Translations under genes and position numbers: made by a program | Shown: one piece after another, positions 27,972-37,271 of the stretch | Layout: the number at the start of each line of letters is the position of its first letter | How positions within the stretch are numbered: position 1 is the first letter of the stretch | Notes under the pieces: model-generated | Databases searched by the model: none | What the model saw: the letters and a program-made list of their open reading frames with translations, nothing else | What the model was told of the DNA's origin: nothing | Assembly (NCBI RefSeq): GCF_003967555.1 | Contig: NZ_BIFS01000001.1 | Location: forward strand, 2,418,001 to 2,482,000 | Reading direction: 5' to 3' | Origin: Dictyobacter kobayashii | GTDB taxonomy: Bacteria > Chloroflexota > Ktedonobacteria > Ktedonobacterales > Ktedonobacteraceae | Length of the DNA stretch: 64,000 bases

Positions 27972-28250
27972 TTATTCAACCCCAAGATCCCAGGCTTGCT
28001 GCAGATCGGCCCGTGAGAAGCATTTAAAACCCATCAATGTATGCGTCTTGGTAATAGTAGTAAGTTTCAACATATGATCGGTAACAACACTGGCCAGATC
28101 TTCATAATTTTGGAAACGCAATAAAGCAACCAGATCATATTCGCCAGTCACAGAATAGACCTCCGCCACGCCATCTACTTCCATCAAGCGCTGTGCGGTC
28201 TCATTCACAGTGCCCCGTTGCACATTGATCAAGACAAGTGCGGTAACCAT
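27972..28250 (-). CDS. Lrp/AsnC ligand-binding domain protein (stand-alone RAM domain)
   Basis: 92 residues from the ATG at 28250; AAAGGG lies inside the longer reading that starts at GTG 28274. It consists only of the Lrp/AsnC-type ligand-binding (RAM) domain, with EVYSVTGEYDLVALL, and lacks the HTH. Stand-alone domains of this kind bind amino acids and assemble into rings; they may modulate full-length Lrp proteins. No partner gene is next to it. The pathway is not shown by context. Confidence 0.85.
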   Translation of the reverse strand: MVTALVLINVQRGTVNETAQRLMEVDGVAEVYSVTGEYDLVALLRFQNYEDLASVVTDHMLKLTTITKTHTLMGFKCFSRADLQQAWDLGVE

Positions 28251-28369
28251 TGCTTTATTCCCTTTCTTTAACACACGCGATTAAAAGCCATCACGAAGGA
28301 TAAGTCCTCTTATTATATCCTATGTGCTCCAATCTTGTGGGCATTACTACCTCGTGTGTAGCGGAATAT

Positions 28370-29320
28370 CTATAGTGTGGAGATTTCTTTTGTATGCTTC
28401 AGGAAAGTTTGTACAGCTGTAGTCGCTTGCTCAACGAGGTTTGCCTGACCATCGAGCCAGACGATGCGTTTATCGCGTCTGAACCAGCTTAATTGGCGAC
28501 GGGTGAAGTCGTGCGAGGCATATTTTAAGCGCTGCACCATTTCGGCCTCGCTAGTGAATTCGCCTCGCAGCCAGCGACTAACAAAACGATATTCCAGCCC
28601 AAATGCATCCAGGCGTTCATGGCTAAGCCCTTTTGCCAGTTGCTCTTGCACCTCTTGCACCAGGCCCTGCTGTAGACGTTCATCGATACGACTATCAATA
28701 CGTTGATACAGTAGCGCACGCGGCCATTCAATGCCCAGCAAGAGGCAACGATAGAGGGGATTGGAGGTTCCACGTTGCTGTGAGAAGGGTTGTCCGGTTA
28801 CCAGGCAAACCTCCAGAGCGCGAATCACACGACGAGGGTTCTGGCGATCAATGCTGCTCGCACTTTGTGGGTCCAGTTGCTCAAGTTGCGCCAGTAAATC
28901 ATCTAAAGGGCGGGCCTCCAGCTGCGCGCGCAACTCCGGTTGTGGTGGCACGGTAGGGATATCGAAATGATCAACTACTGTCTGTATATAATGTGGTGAC
29001 CCCCCAACCAACAAAGGCTGATGCCCGCGTTGCAGGATGGCATTGATGGCGGCGATCGCCGCATGCTGAAATTGCGATACACTGTAAACCTCTTGCGGCT
29101 CCACAACATCTAGCAGATGATGTGGAACCAGGGCCCGCTCTTCAAGGGTCACCTTGGCGGTCCCGATATCGAGGCCACGATATACCTGGCGTGAATCGGC
29201 GGAGACAATCTCTCCATTAAAGCGCTGCGCCAGCGCAATACCCAGGGCGCTTTTACCAGAAGCAGTCGGACCCAGTATTACTACCAGGTCTGGCTGCACT
29301 ATATTTGTTTCGTTCCCCAC
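28370..29320 (-). CDS. miaA: tRNA dimethylallyltransferase
   Basis: 316 residues, usual length. P-loop GPTASGKSALG near residue 17, then VSADSRQVYRGLDIGTAK, the conserved substrate-tRNA segment. It transfers a dimethylallyl group from DMAPP to A37 of tRNAs reading codons that start with U. The start is GTG with AAGGA five bases upstream. It follows the Ser/Thr kinase gene by 10 bases and is probably cotranscribed with it, though no functional link is known. Confidence 0.95.
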   Translation of the reverse strand: MGNETNIVQPDLVVILGPTASGKSALGIALAQRFNGEIVSADSRQVYRGLDIGTAKVTLEERALVPHHLLDVVEPQEVYSVSQFQHAAIAAINAILQRGHQPLLVGGSPHYIQTVVDHFDIPTVPPQPELRAQLEARPLDDLLAQLEQLDPQSASSIDRQNPRRVIRALEVCLVTGQPFSQQRGTSNPLYRCLLLGIEWPRALLYQRIDSRIDERLQQGLVQEVQEQLAKGLSHERLDAFGLEYRFVSRWLRGEFTSEAEMVQRLKYASHDFTRRQLSWFRRDKRIVWLDGQANLVEQATTAVQTFLKHTKEISTL

Positions 29321-29330
29321 AGCAATCCTT

Positions 29331-31604
29331 CTAAAGACGTTTGTACTTCACCAGATAATCAACACGCTCCACTAATCCCACAGTAATGGCTACCGCTAAC
29401 AGGATACCAAATACTGTAAAGAGGTTGAAGCCAAAGCCAAAGGTCAGGAAAATGCCGAGGGTAGATCCAACCAGGAGGGCAAGAATAATCATCATCCAGC
29501 GCGACTGACGAGTCGAGGTCTGGACGCTTTTGATCATGGCCAGAATGGTACGATGGGGCCTCTGATAGACGCCAGTGGTCGCCCCAACCGCCACTGCGAC
29601 CAGCATGACCACTAACTGTATCCAACCCAGTTGCGTGCGCACTGCAAGCTGCCAGATGAATTCGCCCAGGCTAAGTATCACCAGGGCGCTGGCCATCCCT
29701 GTCAATACACGGTTATAGACATCTTGCGCGCGCCAGTTGCGCTCAAATTGCAATACCAGGGCTCCAATAGTCGCTACCGGTATCGAAATGAAAAGCGTTA
29801 ATAAGAACAGAGGATTACTGTTGTGCGCTGGTCCGTTCAATGGGAGAGGATGCCATGGCGCTAGCCAGGTATACGCCAGGCTGGCCATCATAAAGGAACA
29901 GGCCAGGGTAAGTATCAACAACTGCCAGCGCCGTGTAGTGGACCCTATAGGCCAGGGGTCCCAGTCATCCATTTGAGGCGTACCATATTTAGCCAGATCA
30001 CCACCGGCTCGCTGGAGTATTGGAGGTGTCATTACCTGCCCGTTACCTCTTACAGCAGGCATTTCACCCTGACTATCTAATTCATCATCATCATAATAGT
30101 CTAGATCAGCCCCGTTTGTGCGGCCCGGATGGCGCTTATTGCGCACGATAAAGCCCTGAACCTCCGCCTCCACCTTTACATGCAGCTCACCGCGCACATC
30201 GTCATCCAGGGTGATCACGACTAACCCACTATAATGACTCTGGCGGCTAAGCTGCAAGCTATTTACACGCACACCAATCTCAGCTTGAGCCGCATTAAAG
30301 GTCGTCTGGCTCAACTGAATCCAGGGATCGTCGGTATGCACGGTTCCACTGACAACCTCGCCTGCCTCATCTCCAATGGTAATCTTCAATGGCGCCGAGA
30401 GGCCCGGATATACCGTCCCAAAGTCCAGTACACGCGGACTAACAGGTATAGCCATATGCCCCTTCTGAGGCGGGCGTTGCCGATTGTTTATGCTGGCCGC
30501 CGCCTGGGTTACAGGTGGTGGCGTATGATGACGTACCGTTGGATTGCGTACCTGTACATTGACGTTGCTTACCGTATTATTCGCATTGATCGCTGGCGGA
30601 GTAGGATAGCGGGTCGTACCAGTTTTACTGAGATAAACAGCCTCAACAAATTGCTCGATCGCATCTACCGGGTCCGCTACCGTTCTGGCCAGGTGGCTGG
30701 CAACCTCTGACAGCTCATCCTCACCCAGATCCAGTAGCCAGGATTCAATCTCCTGGTCCAGCAGGTATTCCGCAGCCTCTTCAGGATAGGTGGCGCATAG
30801 CATAGCCAGTTCTTCGGGGGTCGAGGCCACATCGCCAGTTGCAAAGCCAAAGGTACCCACACCAAGCAAGGCGTGGCGGAACATCTCTACACTCTCATAG
30901 CGCTCACTTGGCTTGATGCTGGTCGCCTTCTCCAGGGCTCGGGCCACCATCGGAGAGATACGCGGATTAATATCGCGCACATTCTCCAGCCCAAACCCCT
31001 CATCTGACAATGTATTGGTTAACAGATGAAAAATCGTCATGCCAAGCGCATAAATATCCGAGCGCTCATCGGTCTGGGCCTTCCCATATTGCTCAGGAGG
31101 AGCATAGCCGGGCGTCCCCAGGACCTGAGTATCCGGGGCATGTGAAGGACGGAAAAAACGCGCAATGCCGAAATCAATCAGCTTAATCTGGCCACTGCGC
31201 GTCAACATAATATTGCCGGGTTTCATATCGCGGAAAATGATCGGTGGACTATGGCTATGCAGATAGGCCAGCACATCACATAATTGACGTGCCCAATCCA
31301 ATACGCGCCGCTCGGGGAAGGGAGCCTTATTGCGCTCCAGCAGTTCCTCCAGCGTAAACCCATCAATATAATCCATCACCAGAAAGTAACGATCATTCTG
31401 GGTGAACACACCGTGTACGGTGGGCAGGTTAGGATGGTGCAAAGACCATAACATCTTTGCCTCCACCTTAAAGTTGTGGATCGTCTGTTGCTGCTCATTT
31501 GGCGGGATTAAAGACAGGCTCATCTCTTTAATGGCATAGAGTTGTCCCTGCTCTTTAATGTCCTTCGCCAGATATACCGCACCCATGCCACCTTTTCCAA
31601 TCAC
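29331..31604 (-). CDS. Ser/Thr protein kinase with Ig-like domain and membrane helices
   Basis: 757 residues as read from a GTG at 31604. Kinase domain residues 1-265: GKGGMGAVYLAKD (ATP loop), YAIKEMS (catalytic Lys), IIFRDMKPGN (FRD instead of HRD at the catalytic loop) and LIDFGIARF. A Pro/Asn/Thr linker, an Ig-like domain about 385-480 (VLDFGTVYPGLSAPL) and five to six membrane helices at the C-terminus follow. In-frame sequence upstream encodes LLDRGTFLHKRYQIQR, the expected start of the domain, but has no ATG; an ATG at 31696 in the next frame would join it after one added base near 31657. So the true start is probably 31696, with a frameshift. Confidence 0.85.
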   Translation of the reverse strand: MIGKGGMGAVYLAKDIKEQGQLYAIKEMSLSLIPPNEQQQTIHNFKVEAKMLWSLHHPNLPTVHGVFTQNDRYFLVMDYIDGFTLEELLERNKAPFPERRVLDWARQLCDVLAYLHSHSPPIIFRDMKPGNIMLTRSGQIKLIDFGIARFFRPSHAPDTQVLGTPGYAPPEQYGKAQTDERSDIYALGMTIFHLLTNTLSDEGFGLENVRDINPRISPMVARALEKATSIKPSERYESVEMFRHALLGVGTFGFATGDVASTPEELAMLCATYPEEAAEYLLDQEIESWLLDLGEDELSEVASHLARTVADPVDAIEQFVEAVYLSKTGTTRYPTPPAINANNTVSNVNVQVRNPTVRHHTPPPVTQAAASINNRQRPPQKGHMAIPVSPRVLDFGTVYPGLSAPLKITIGDEAGEVVSGTVHTDDPWIQLSQTTFNAAQAEIGVRVNSLQLSRQSHYSGLVVITLDDDVRGELHVKVEAEVQGFIVRNKRHPGRTNGADLDYYDDDELDSQGEMPAVRGNGQVMTPPILQRAGGDLAKYGTPQMDDWDPWPIGSTTRRWQLLILTLACSFMMASLAYTWLAPWHPLPLNGPAHNSNPLFLLTLFISIPVATIGALVLQFERNWRAQDVYNRVLTGMASALVILSLGEFIWQLAVRTQLGWIQLVVMLVAVAVGATTGVYQRPHRTILAMIKSVQTSTRQSRWMMIILALLVGSTLGIFLTFGFGFNLFTVFGILLAVAITVGLVERVDYLVKYKRL

Positions 31605-31704
31605 CCTTTGGATCTGGTAGCGCTTATGAAGAAAGGTGCCGCGGTCCAGAAGACCGGTTTGGTGTTTCGATCGGCCGCTGATTGTGAGCCCCCCATCTTT
31701 TCAC

Positions 31705-32233
31705 TGCATTTGTACGGGATACGATATGTGCCCTTCAGTATAGCATACCCCCGTTAGGACCTACTACCTACTAGGAAGGTAGATTACACTCTAAATTCCT
31801 GGGGCATGTTACAATTCAATTGATCGCACTACTACCACTTATATGACTGTTCCTGCGCAGAATCATACACATAATTTGACGTAAATTATTGTTACAAAGT
31901 AAAACGTACACAAGCATAAGTACTATTAGTATCAATAACTTGCTGTGCCACAAACTTGATATACCTAATACATAGATACAGATCAACCCATCAATCAGGT
32001 ATTTAATAACCTGATGCAGTCCCAACAAAGAAGAGCGCACTGAACAAAGCAGCCACTTGTACAGGCAGTCAGAGGCAACATCGCACCTGGCTGGCGATGC
32101 TCATATCTACTACCAACGAAATATATTACACTTCTCGTTCAAAAAAGTATGGGCCCTGCAAAGTATTATTTCATGCATCTGTTTATAATGTCTCTAGCAA
32201 ATGTTAGTAAGAGAGTCAAGGTTGGTATTTTGT
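31705..32233. other. AT-rich intergenic gap
   Basis: About 530 bases between divergent genes. No ORF with a ribosome site and no strong hairpin or repeat was recognised apart from a weak 6-bp stem CATCGC/GCGATG near 32079-32099. It must hold the promoters of the kinase operon and the secreted-protein gene. Confidence 0.5.
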
Positions 32234-33603
32234 ATGACAAGCATAATTAGATCTCGTAGTCGTCAAAAAACTCATCTATTTCTCGCGCTCAGTTCGTTCA
32301 TAATTGTAGCAAGTGGAGTGGTAGGATTTTTCTGGCAGACACAACAAAGTAGTAAAGCCGCAGACATGTCAGTTGTTGGAGGGCCCTCACTCTCAGCCGC
32401 CGCTGTAGATCATATTTTTGCCCAGGCGGGAAGCCCTATGGTTGGCACCGGAGCCATCGTCGAGCAGGCCTCGCGCACACCCATATTGATGATGCCTTTG
32501 CGCTGGGCGTGTGGTGGACCGAGACCAACGATGGCATGGCAGGTGTAGGGTTGGGAGATCGCAATCCAGGCAGTGTACGTGGCAACGGCGTCTATCCAGT
32601 GGCCTACGATGGCTACACCGTCTACCCTTCTTACGCCGCAGCCGTCACTGAATGGTTCAATTTGCTCAATAACAGATATGTTGGTCAGGGAGCCACTACC
32701 GTCTACAGTATCAGTGGACCCTACGTTGGAACCTCTGGCTCTGGCAACTGGGCCTACAAGGTTATCAACCTGATGGCTCGCTATCGCAACGAGGCCCCAC
32801 CACCAGATCCAACGACACAGCCAACACAGACCCCGAAAGCTCAGCCGACACCACAGACGCGGTCGTACATACCTATTGGGAATGAACAAAACTGGGAACA
32901 ACTGGCAAACGCCAAACGTCACCAACTCTGGCTCAACAAGAACGAAGGCAATAACAATACAGGAGCCAGGCCGCAGATAGCCACTATCTCCAATACCCGG
33001 GATGGTACAACCGCCTCTGCGCAAGCAGCCGAACAATCCACGCAGCCACAACCACTACTCATTGGTATCATCATGTTGCTGGCCATCATCCTGGCAGGGG
33101 TAGGCCTGACAATACGACGCCGCCAGACAGTCATTGTGCCGGCAGCAGGCGTTTCCGCCTGGACGCGCACTAGCCTGGCTGCGGTCCGTTTCCCCACCAC
33201 AGAAAAACTGGCACCGGTCGCGCCAACACCCATGCTGGCCGAAATTGGTGTGATCCCACCGACACCCATGCTGGCCGGTATCGGAGCTGTCCCGCTCACA
33301 CCATACATGCCAGCTTACAACGAAGCGCCTGCTTATCCGCAATATAAAACAAACCAGTTCCAGCCCCATACCAGCAGCACCCGTATAGCGCGCCCAACCC
33401 GGCTCGTCAAAGCCTCAGGCATCAACACAGAACAACTGCAACCAATAACTATAGGAAAGAAAACTGCTGCTACTGGTAGTGATACCGAGGCGCTCAAACC
33501 CATCCAGACAGGCATAACCCTACCGAACCGAGTCCCTGTAAAAGCGGGTAACCGGGCAGGAGGGCTACTCACGCGATTTGGCAATGGCACGGAAAATCAC
33601 TAA
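32234..33603 (+). pseudogene. Secreted protein with glucosaminidase-like domain, one frameshift
   Basis: Reads in two frames that join at 32480-32482: the first part (MTSIIRSRSR, an uncleaved or cleaved hydrophobic N-terminus, then VDHIFAQAGSPMVGTGAIVE) and the second (HIDDAFALGVWWTETNDGMA onward). Adding one C to the CCC run restores one protein of about 457 residues. The joined segment resembles a glucosaminidase/peptidoglycan-hydrolase-like domain (YPVAYDGYTVYPSYAAAVTE). Then come a Pro/Thr linker, a membrane helix about 285-304 followed by RRRQT, and a 140-residue cytoplasmic Pro-rich tail. A single base missing from a homopolymer suggests sequence error rather than decay. Confidence 0.65.
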
Positions 33604-33611
33604 AAAAACTG

Positions 33612-33641
33612 TTGACAAAATAGCGTCATCGGTGTTAATAT
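33612..33641 (+). promoter_or_regulatory. Sigma-70-type promoter of the tRNA genes
   Basis: TTGACA at 33612-33617 and TAATAT at 33636-33641 with an 18-base spacer (TATAAT at 33639-33644 overlaps it). It is 25 bases upstream of tRNA-Leu. Confidence 0.7.
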
Positions 33642-33665
33642 AATCCACGTAGTCCAGCAGGACAT

Positions 33666-33745
33666 GCCCTCGTGGCGGAATGGTATACGCAGCAGCTTGA
33701 GGGGCTGTGCCGAGAGGCGTGGTGGTTCGAGTCCACTCGAGGGCA
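33666..33745 (+). tRNA. tRNA-Leu (anticodon GAG)
   Basis: Seven-bp acceptor stem GCCCTCG/CGAGGGC (33666-33672 with 33738-33744), discriminator A. Anticodon stem CAGC/GCTG around loop TTGAGGG gives anticodon GAG. The long variable arm (TGCCGAGAGGCG) and TTCGA T-loop are those of a type II leucine tRNA. CCA is not encoded. It reads CUU/CUC codons. Confidence 0.95.
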
Positions 33746-33814
33746 CTTGATTATAGCATCCGAAATGATTAAATCGGATCGGATGCTAATCCGTATCTGC
33801 AAGACAACACACAA

Positions 33815-33888
33815 GGGCGATTAGCTCAGCTGGTTAGAGCGGCTGCTTTACACGCAGTAGGTCTGGGGTTCGAATCCCTAATCGCCCA
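33815..33888 (+). tRNA. tRNA-Val (anticodon TAC)
   Basis: Acceptor stem GGGCGAT/ATCGCCC, D-arm TAGCTCAGCTGGTTAGAGC, anticodon stem CTGC/GCAG around TTTACAC giving TAC, T-arm GGGGTTCGAATCCC. CCA is not encoded (the genome continues CCT). It lies 69 bases after tRNA-Leu and probably shares its promoter and terminator. Confidence 0.95.
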
Positions 33889-33904
33889 CCTGAATAAGCC
33901 TGAG

Positions 33905-33951
33905 AAGCCCATCCATAGTAAGCAGACAGCAAAGCTATGGATGGGCTTTTT
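33905..33951 (+). terminator. Terminator of the tRNA operon
   Basis: AAGCCCATCCATAG (33905-33918) pairs perfectly with 33935-33948 and runs into TTT at 33949-33951. It starts 16 bases after tRNA-Val. Confidence 0.85.
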
Positions 33952-34041
33952 GGCGTTTCAAACCTACTGCTTCGTTAGAATGGCTGGTTTTTTCTTCTCA
34001 GTTGACTTCGTGCGGTTGAGTTGACGGTACCATCAGTGGCC

Positions 34042-34653
34042 TCAGGAGTTTCTCTGGTTATTGGCTTTTTTCCGCTTTGTTAGTCTGCGTGTGGCCTGGA
34101 GATCCATTCCCCGATAGAGAGTATCAACGGAAAATTGGATCTTCAAATGTTCAAGCTTGACCATGCTATTTGGTCCATAAGTTCGGAATTTCCAGCCATC
34201 CTCTTCACGATGGTAGACCTCTATCCATATGCTGAGTGAATCAACAATGACATATTCTTGTATAGTAGGGTGTTCTAAGTAGGCACGCAGTTTCTCTCCT
34301 GTATCAATTGCTTCAGTGCTGGGAGAGAGGACATCGACAACGATGCAAGGATGAAGTATAGAATTGTCCAGTGTATGATCGTTTTCATCACAGCTTACAC
34401 TGAGGTCGGGGTAGACATAGTAAGACTCTGAAAGAACCAGGCGCATATCAGAATTATATGTCCAGCATGAACTGTTTTCTAGAGCATTCCCTAGCATGGC
34501 TCCAAGTCTTGAAATGAGTGCGGAATGGTACGTGCTCTCACCAGCCAGCATTCTGACTTCCCCGTCCAGGTATTCATAGCGCGCATCATGACTATTATCG
34601 TCGAGTGCAAGGTAGTCTTCTACGCTCATGAATAGATATTCTGGGAGTGCCAT
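34042..34653 (-). CDS. Uma2-family (DUF820) putative endonuclease
   Basis: 203 residues from the ATG at 34653, seven bases after GGAGG. Uma2 proteins carry a PD-(D/E)XK nuclease-like fold. Here MSVEDYLALDDNSHDARYEYLDGEV opens the family domain, YPDLSVSCDEND supplies the catalytic Asp, and CIVVDVLSPSTEAIDTGEKL the E/D-x-K-like part. In this family copies are often numerous and their role is unknown. The gene lies between the tRNA pair and IS remnants, an accessory-type position. Confidence 0.85.
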   Translation of the reverse strand: MALPEYLFMSVEDYLALDDNSHDARYEYLDGEVRMLAGESTYHSALISRLGAMLGNALENSSCWTYNSDMRLVLSESYYVYPDLSVSCDENDHTLDNSILHPCIVVDVLSPSTEAIDTGEKLRAYLEHPTIQEYVIVDSLSIWIEVYHREEDGWKFRTYGPNSMVKLEHLKIQFSVDTLYRGMDLQATRRLTKRKKANNQRNS

Positions 34654-34733
34654 GACCATTCCTCCAATACTGTTATTTCTCCCTAAGAAGTCTGGACCCT
34701 TTAGATCATATCATATTTCCCTCATACGAGTTT

Positions 34734-34901
34734 TATGCTTTGCAGTATGGCAGTTTGCTGATGAGAGATCTGGCTGGAAGGCCGAACTCTTCCTTGCCAT
34801 CGGCAAAAAGGACTTCGATGTCCCAGCGCGCCGAGATATGCGCCAACAGTCCCTGCGCTGAAGCGTCTAAATCGCGGGAGGCCCAATATAGATAGCCCAG
34901 A
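34734..34901 (-). pseudogene. Transposase remnant (DDE type, IS701-like)
   Basis: On the minus strand this codes YLYWASRDLDASAQGLL, then SARWDIEVLFADGKEEFGL. The pattern RWxIExxFxDxKxxxGL is the C-terminal block of IS701/IS4-like transposases. No start or upstream catalytic domain is present, so only the 3' end of the IS survives. Its end (34734-34781) recurs with four mismatches at 36732-36779. The gap 34660-35076 contains nothing else. Confidence 0.65.
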
Positions 34902-35076
34902 AGAGAGAGAAAAGAACGAACGAGTTGAAGATGTTAGTCTGACTATTGCGCAATCTTTTTATCTCCATTTGTAATGCTGTTTTATACTGATTAATAAAGG
35001 AATATGTTAATAGATCGAGCATTTATAGCCATAGGATGCTGATAATAGTCTCAAAGTAGGAATGTGGTGGTGAAGG

Positions 35077-36723
35077 ATGCAAAGGTATAAAACAATCACA
35101 GAAGATATCAAGACAGAGCAATCTCAAGCCGAAGATGTTACAATAATAACCTTTGGCATCTCCCTTTATAAACGCATTAACAGGATACGTACACAGATAC
35201 TATTTTGGTGCATCCTCATAATAGGCGGCATAATACGCTTCGTTCAATTCCCATCACTTCCGGCTGGAATTGGTCAGGACGAGGCAAGCGCGGCCTACGA
35301 GTCGTACGCCTTATTAACAAGAGGTACCGATCGCTGGGGCAACAAATTTCCGATCTATTTTCCGTCATGGGGATCAGGTCAAAATGTATTGCAATCGTAT
35401 CTCAACATTCCCTTTATCAAATTATTTGGACTAAATACTTTTGGAGCCAGATTTTTACCTACGCTGCTGGGTGTCATGACTTTGATCATGCTCTACCTTT
35501 TCATTAAAAAACTCTATAATACTCGGACTGGACTTCTGGCAATGCTTATGCTTAGCCTCACACCATGGCATATTATGCTGTCAAGATGGAGTCTGGAATC
35601 AAATCTACTCCCTTTCTTTCTCCTGATCGGCGTGGCCTCCATGGTTTATTGTTATACTTCCTCCGCTAGAAAAGTGCTTCTCCCTTTTTCACTTATGTTC
35701 CTGGCACTTTCCTGCTATGCATATGGTATAGCGATCCTGATTATTCCAGGGATAGTGGGACCCTATTTTCTCATCCGCCATAAAACAATTTTCGCCTATA
35801 AAACAGGCTTCTTGCTCAGTCTGGGGATATTCCTGCTTCTCACAATGCCATTCTTGCTATTCATCTTGGATAACAATATATTGCATTACACTCCCACATT
35901 CCTTACTCACTTACCATTCACTATTCCATTGCTTATTAGTAGCCGCTTAACTCAAATCAACAATGGTCAAAATCTTTTGGCCTTCAATACACATTTCCTC
36001 ATCAGCGATTTTTGTGACGGCGCAATCTCAAATAATCTGAATCGGTTTCAACCACTCAGCATGGTAACACTTCCAGGCGCGGCCTTAGGCGTCTATTATA
36101 GCCTTAAGAAACATGGCGATGCCACCATCTTCGTCATCTGGCTGGTCGCAACTCTGCCCCTTTTCTTTCTTGTTCCGCTCAATATCAATCGCAGTAATGC
36201 TATCTTTATACCACTAATAGCGCTAAGCGCAATCGGAATCAGTGGACTGTTTAACGATATCAGTTATAAGAATGTTAAATGGCTCTTCCTGATAGTCATC
36301 CTGGCTATTACGCTAAGCTATAGTGGGCTTTTTTGTAGTGATTATTTTACAAACTACAATAGTTACATTGGCTATGCATTCAACGATGGGTTGGATCAAG
36401 CTTTCCTTACCACCAAAACTCAGGCAACGTCTGGAGAGCCCATCTATTTTTCTGCTAGTATCCCAATGAATTATGTCTATCTCCTCTATTTTTTGCATAT
36501 AGATCCCTACGATTTTCAGCACCACTCATCAGTCATCGCTGTTGGCGATACCTACAAGGTTCTGAGCTACCGCAAATATTACTTCTATCTGACAGAACCG
36601 CAGTTGACAGCAGCCCCATCATATATCGCAATCCTCAAAGGCGGCGAACAAATCAATTGCCACTCTTACCAGGTACTCTACTACCAGGGAGCATGGATGG
36701 TTGAGCGATGTAACAATAGATGA
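35077..36723 (+). CDS. GT39-type (PMT/ArnT-like) membrane glycosyltransferase
   Basis: 548 residues with about 11-12 membrane helices. The first extracytoplasmic loop carries the catalytic DE pair in PAGIGQDEASAAYE, as in ArnT/PMT enzymes that move a sugar from a lipid carrier to a protein or lipid outside the membrane. Further family signs are the FGARFLPTLLGV helix and the LTPWHIMLSRWSLESN loop. Acceptor and sugar are unknown. The gene is more AT-rich than its surroundings and lies between two copies of an IS end (34734 and 36732), suggesting arrival by transfer. Ribosome site is weak. Confidence 0.85.
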   Translation: MQRYKTITEDIKTEQSQAEDVTIITFGISLYKRINRIRTQILFWCILIIGGIIRFVQFPSLPAGIGQDEASAAYESYALLTRGTDRWGNKFPIYFPSWGSGQNVLQSYLNIPFIKLFGLNTFGARFLPTLLGVMTLIMLYLFIKKLYNTRTGLLAMLMLSLTPWHIMLSRWSLESNLLPFFLLIGVASMVYCYTSSARKVLLPFSLMFLALSCYAYGIAILIIPGIVGPYFLIRHKTIFAYKTGFLLSLGIFLLLTMPFLLFILDNNILHYTPTFLTHLPFTIPLLISSRLTQINNGQNLLAFNTHFLISDFCDGAISNNLNRFQPLSMVTLPGAALGVYYSLKKHGDATIFVIWLVATLPLFFLVPLNINRSNAIFIPLIALSAIGISGLFNDISYKNVKWLFLIVILAITLSYSGLFCSDYFTNYNSYIGYAFNDGLDQAFLTTKTQATSGEPIYFSASIPMNYVYLLYFLHIDPYDFQHHSSVIAVGDTYKVLSYRKYYFYLTEPQLTAAPSYIAILKGGEQINCHSYQVLYYQGAWMVERCNNR

Positions 36724-36731
36724 CGGTACCG

Positions 36732-36779
36732 TATGCTTTGCAGTATAGTGGTTTACTGATGAGAGATCTGGCTGGAAGG
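36732..36779 (-). mobile_element. Second IS-end remnant
   Basis: 48 bases matching 34734-34781 with four mismatches, in the same orientation; translated on the minus strand it gives PARSLISK, as in the transposase remnant at 34.7 kb. It begins immediately after the GT39 gene. TGACGGTACC at 36721 also occurs at 34022-34031. Confidence 0.6.
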
Positions 36780-36816
36780 AGATGCGAATAGCGCTGTTCT
36801 CATGTGCCCCTTTAAA

Positions 36817-37215
36817 TTACACTGATTTACGCTCTCTTTTAGGCTGAGCAAACAGGGTGCCAGCCAGAATTTGACAACTCAGTATTAAACCTGCCCCACC
36901 AACTATGTAGAAAACAACTGAGCCGAGTATCCCATAATTAAATAGATGTCTGAATGCAATAAAAACGGCAAGGGATATGACAAGTATAAGACAGCCAAGA
37001 CCTAGCGGCGTTCTTCTGGGAAAGTATGGATAGCCCAATATGAGCCAGAGGCCAAAGCCAAGTAAGAGACCATTCAACAGTGCTACGAGCGCGGAAAGTG
37101 TGAGGTCGGGGTGAGGATTGATACCAGTGAACCAGATATCAAAAACCATTGCAAATACATAGGGAAAGAGGCCAGCGATAAACCTTTTTGGTCGCTTGAA
37201 CATCAACTTTTGCAT
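36817..37215 (-). CDS. Small membrane protein of unknown function
   Basis: 132 residues from the ATG at 37215, with AAGGG seven bases upstream (a GTG at 37275 overlaps the previous stop as GTGA but lacks a ribosome site). Four hydrophobic segments are visible, for example LVALLNGLLLGFGLWLILGY. Basic residues at both ends suggest cytoplasmic termini. I do not recognise a family. It is probably cotranscribed with the DUF3592-like gene directly upstream. Confidence 0.6.
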   Translation of the reverse strand: MQKLMFKRPKRFIAGLFPYVFAMVFDIWFTGINPHPDLTLSALVALLNGLLLGFGLWLILGYPYFPRRTPLGLGCLILVISLAVFIAFRHLFNYGILGSVVFYIVGGAGLILSCQILAGTLFAQPKRERKSV

Positions 37216-37271
37216 ATGGAATCCCTTCAGCATTTTGAGTAAATAAACACAATACAAATTAGGTACTAATT

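Noticed and set aside
31816..32040. 74-residue reading frame on the minus strand
   Set aside because: AT-rich, no ribosome site, no domain; more likely part of the long promoter gap.
33666..33888. tRNA genes as attachment site of an integrated element
   Set aside because: No copy of a tRNA 3' end was found downstream and no integrase is present in 34-40 kb.
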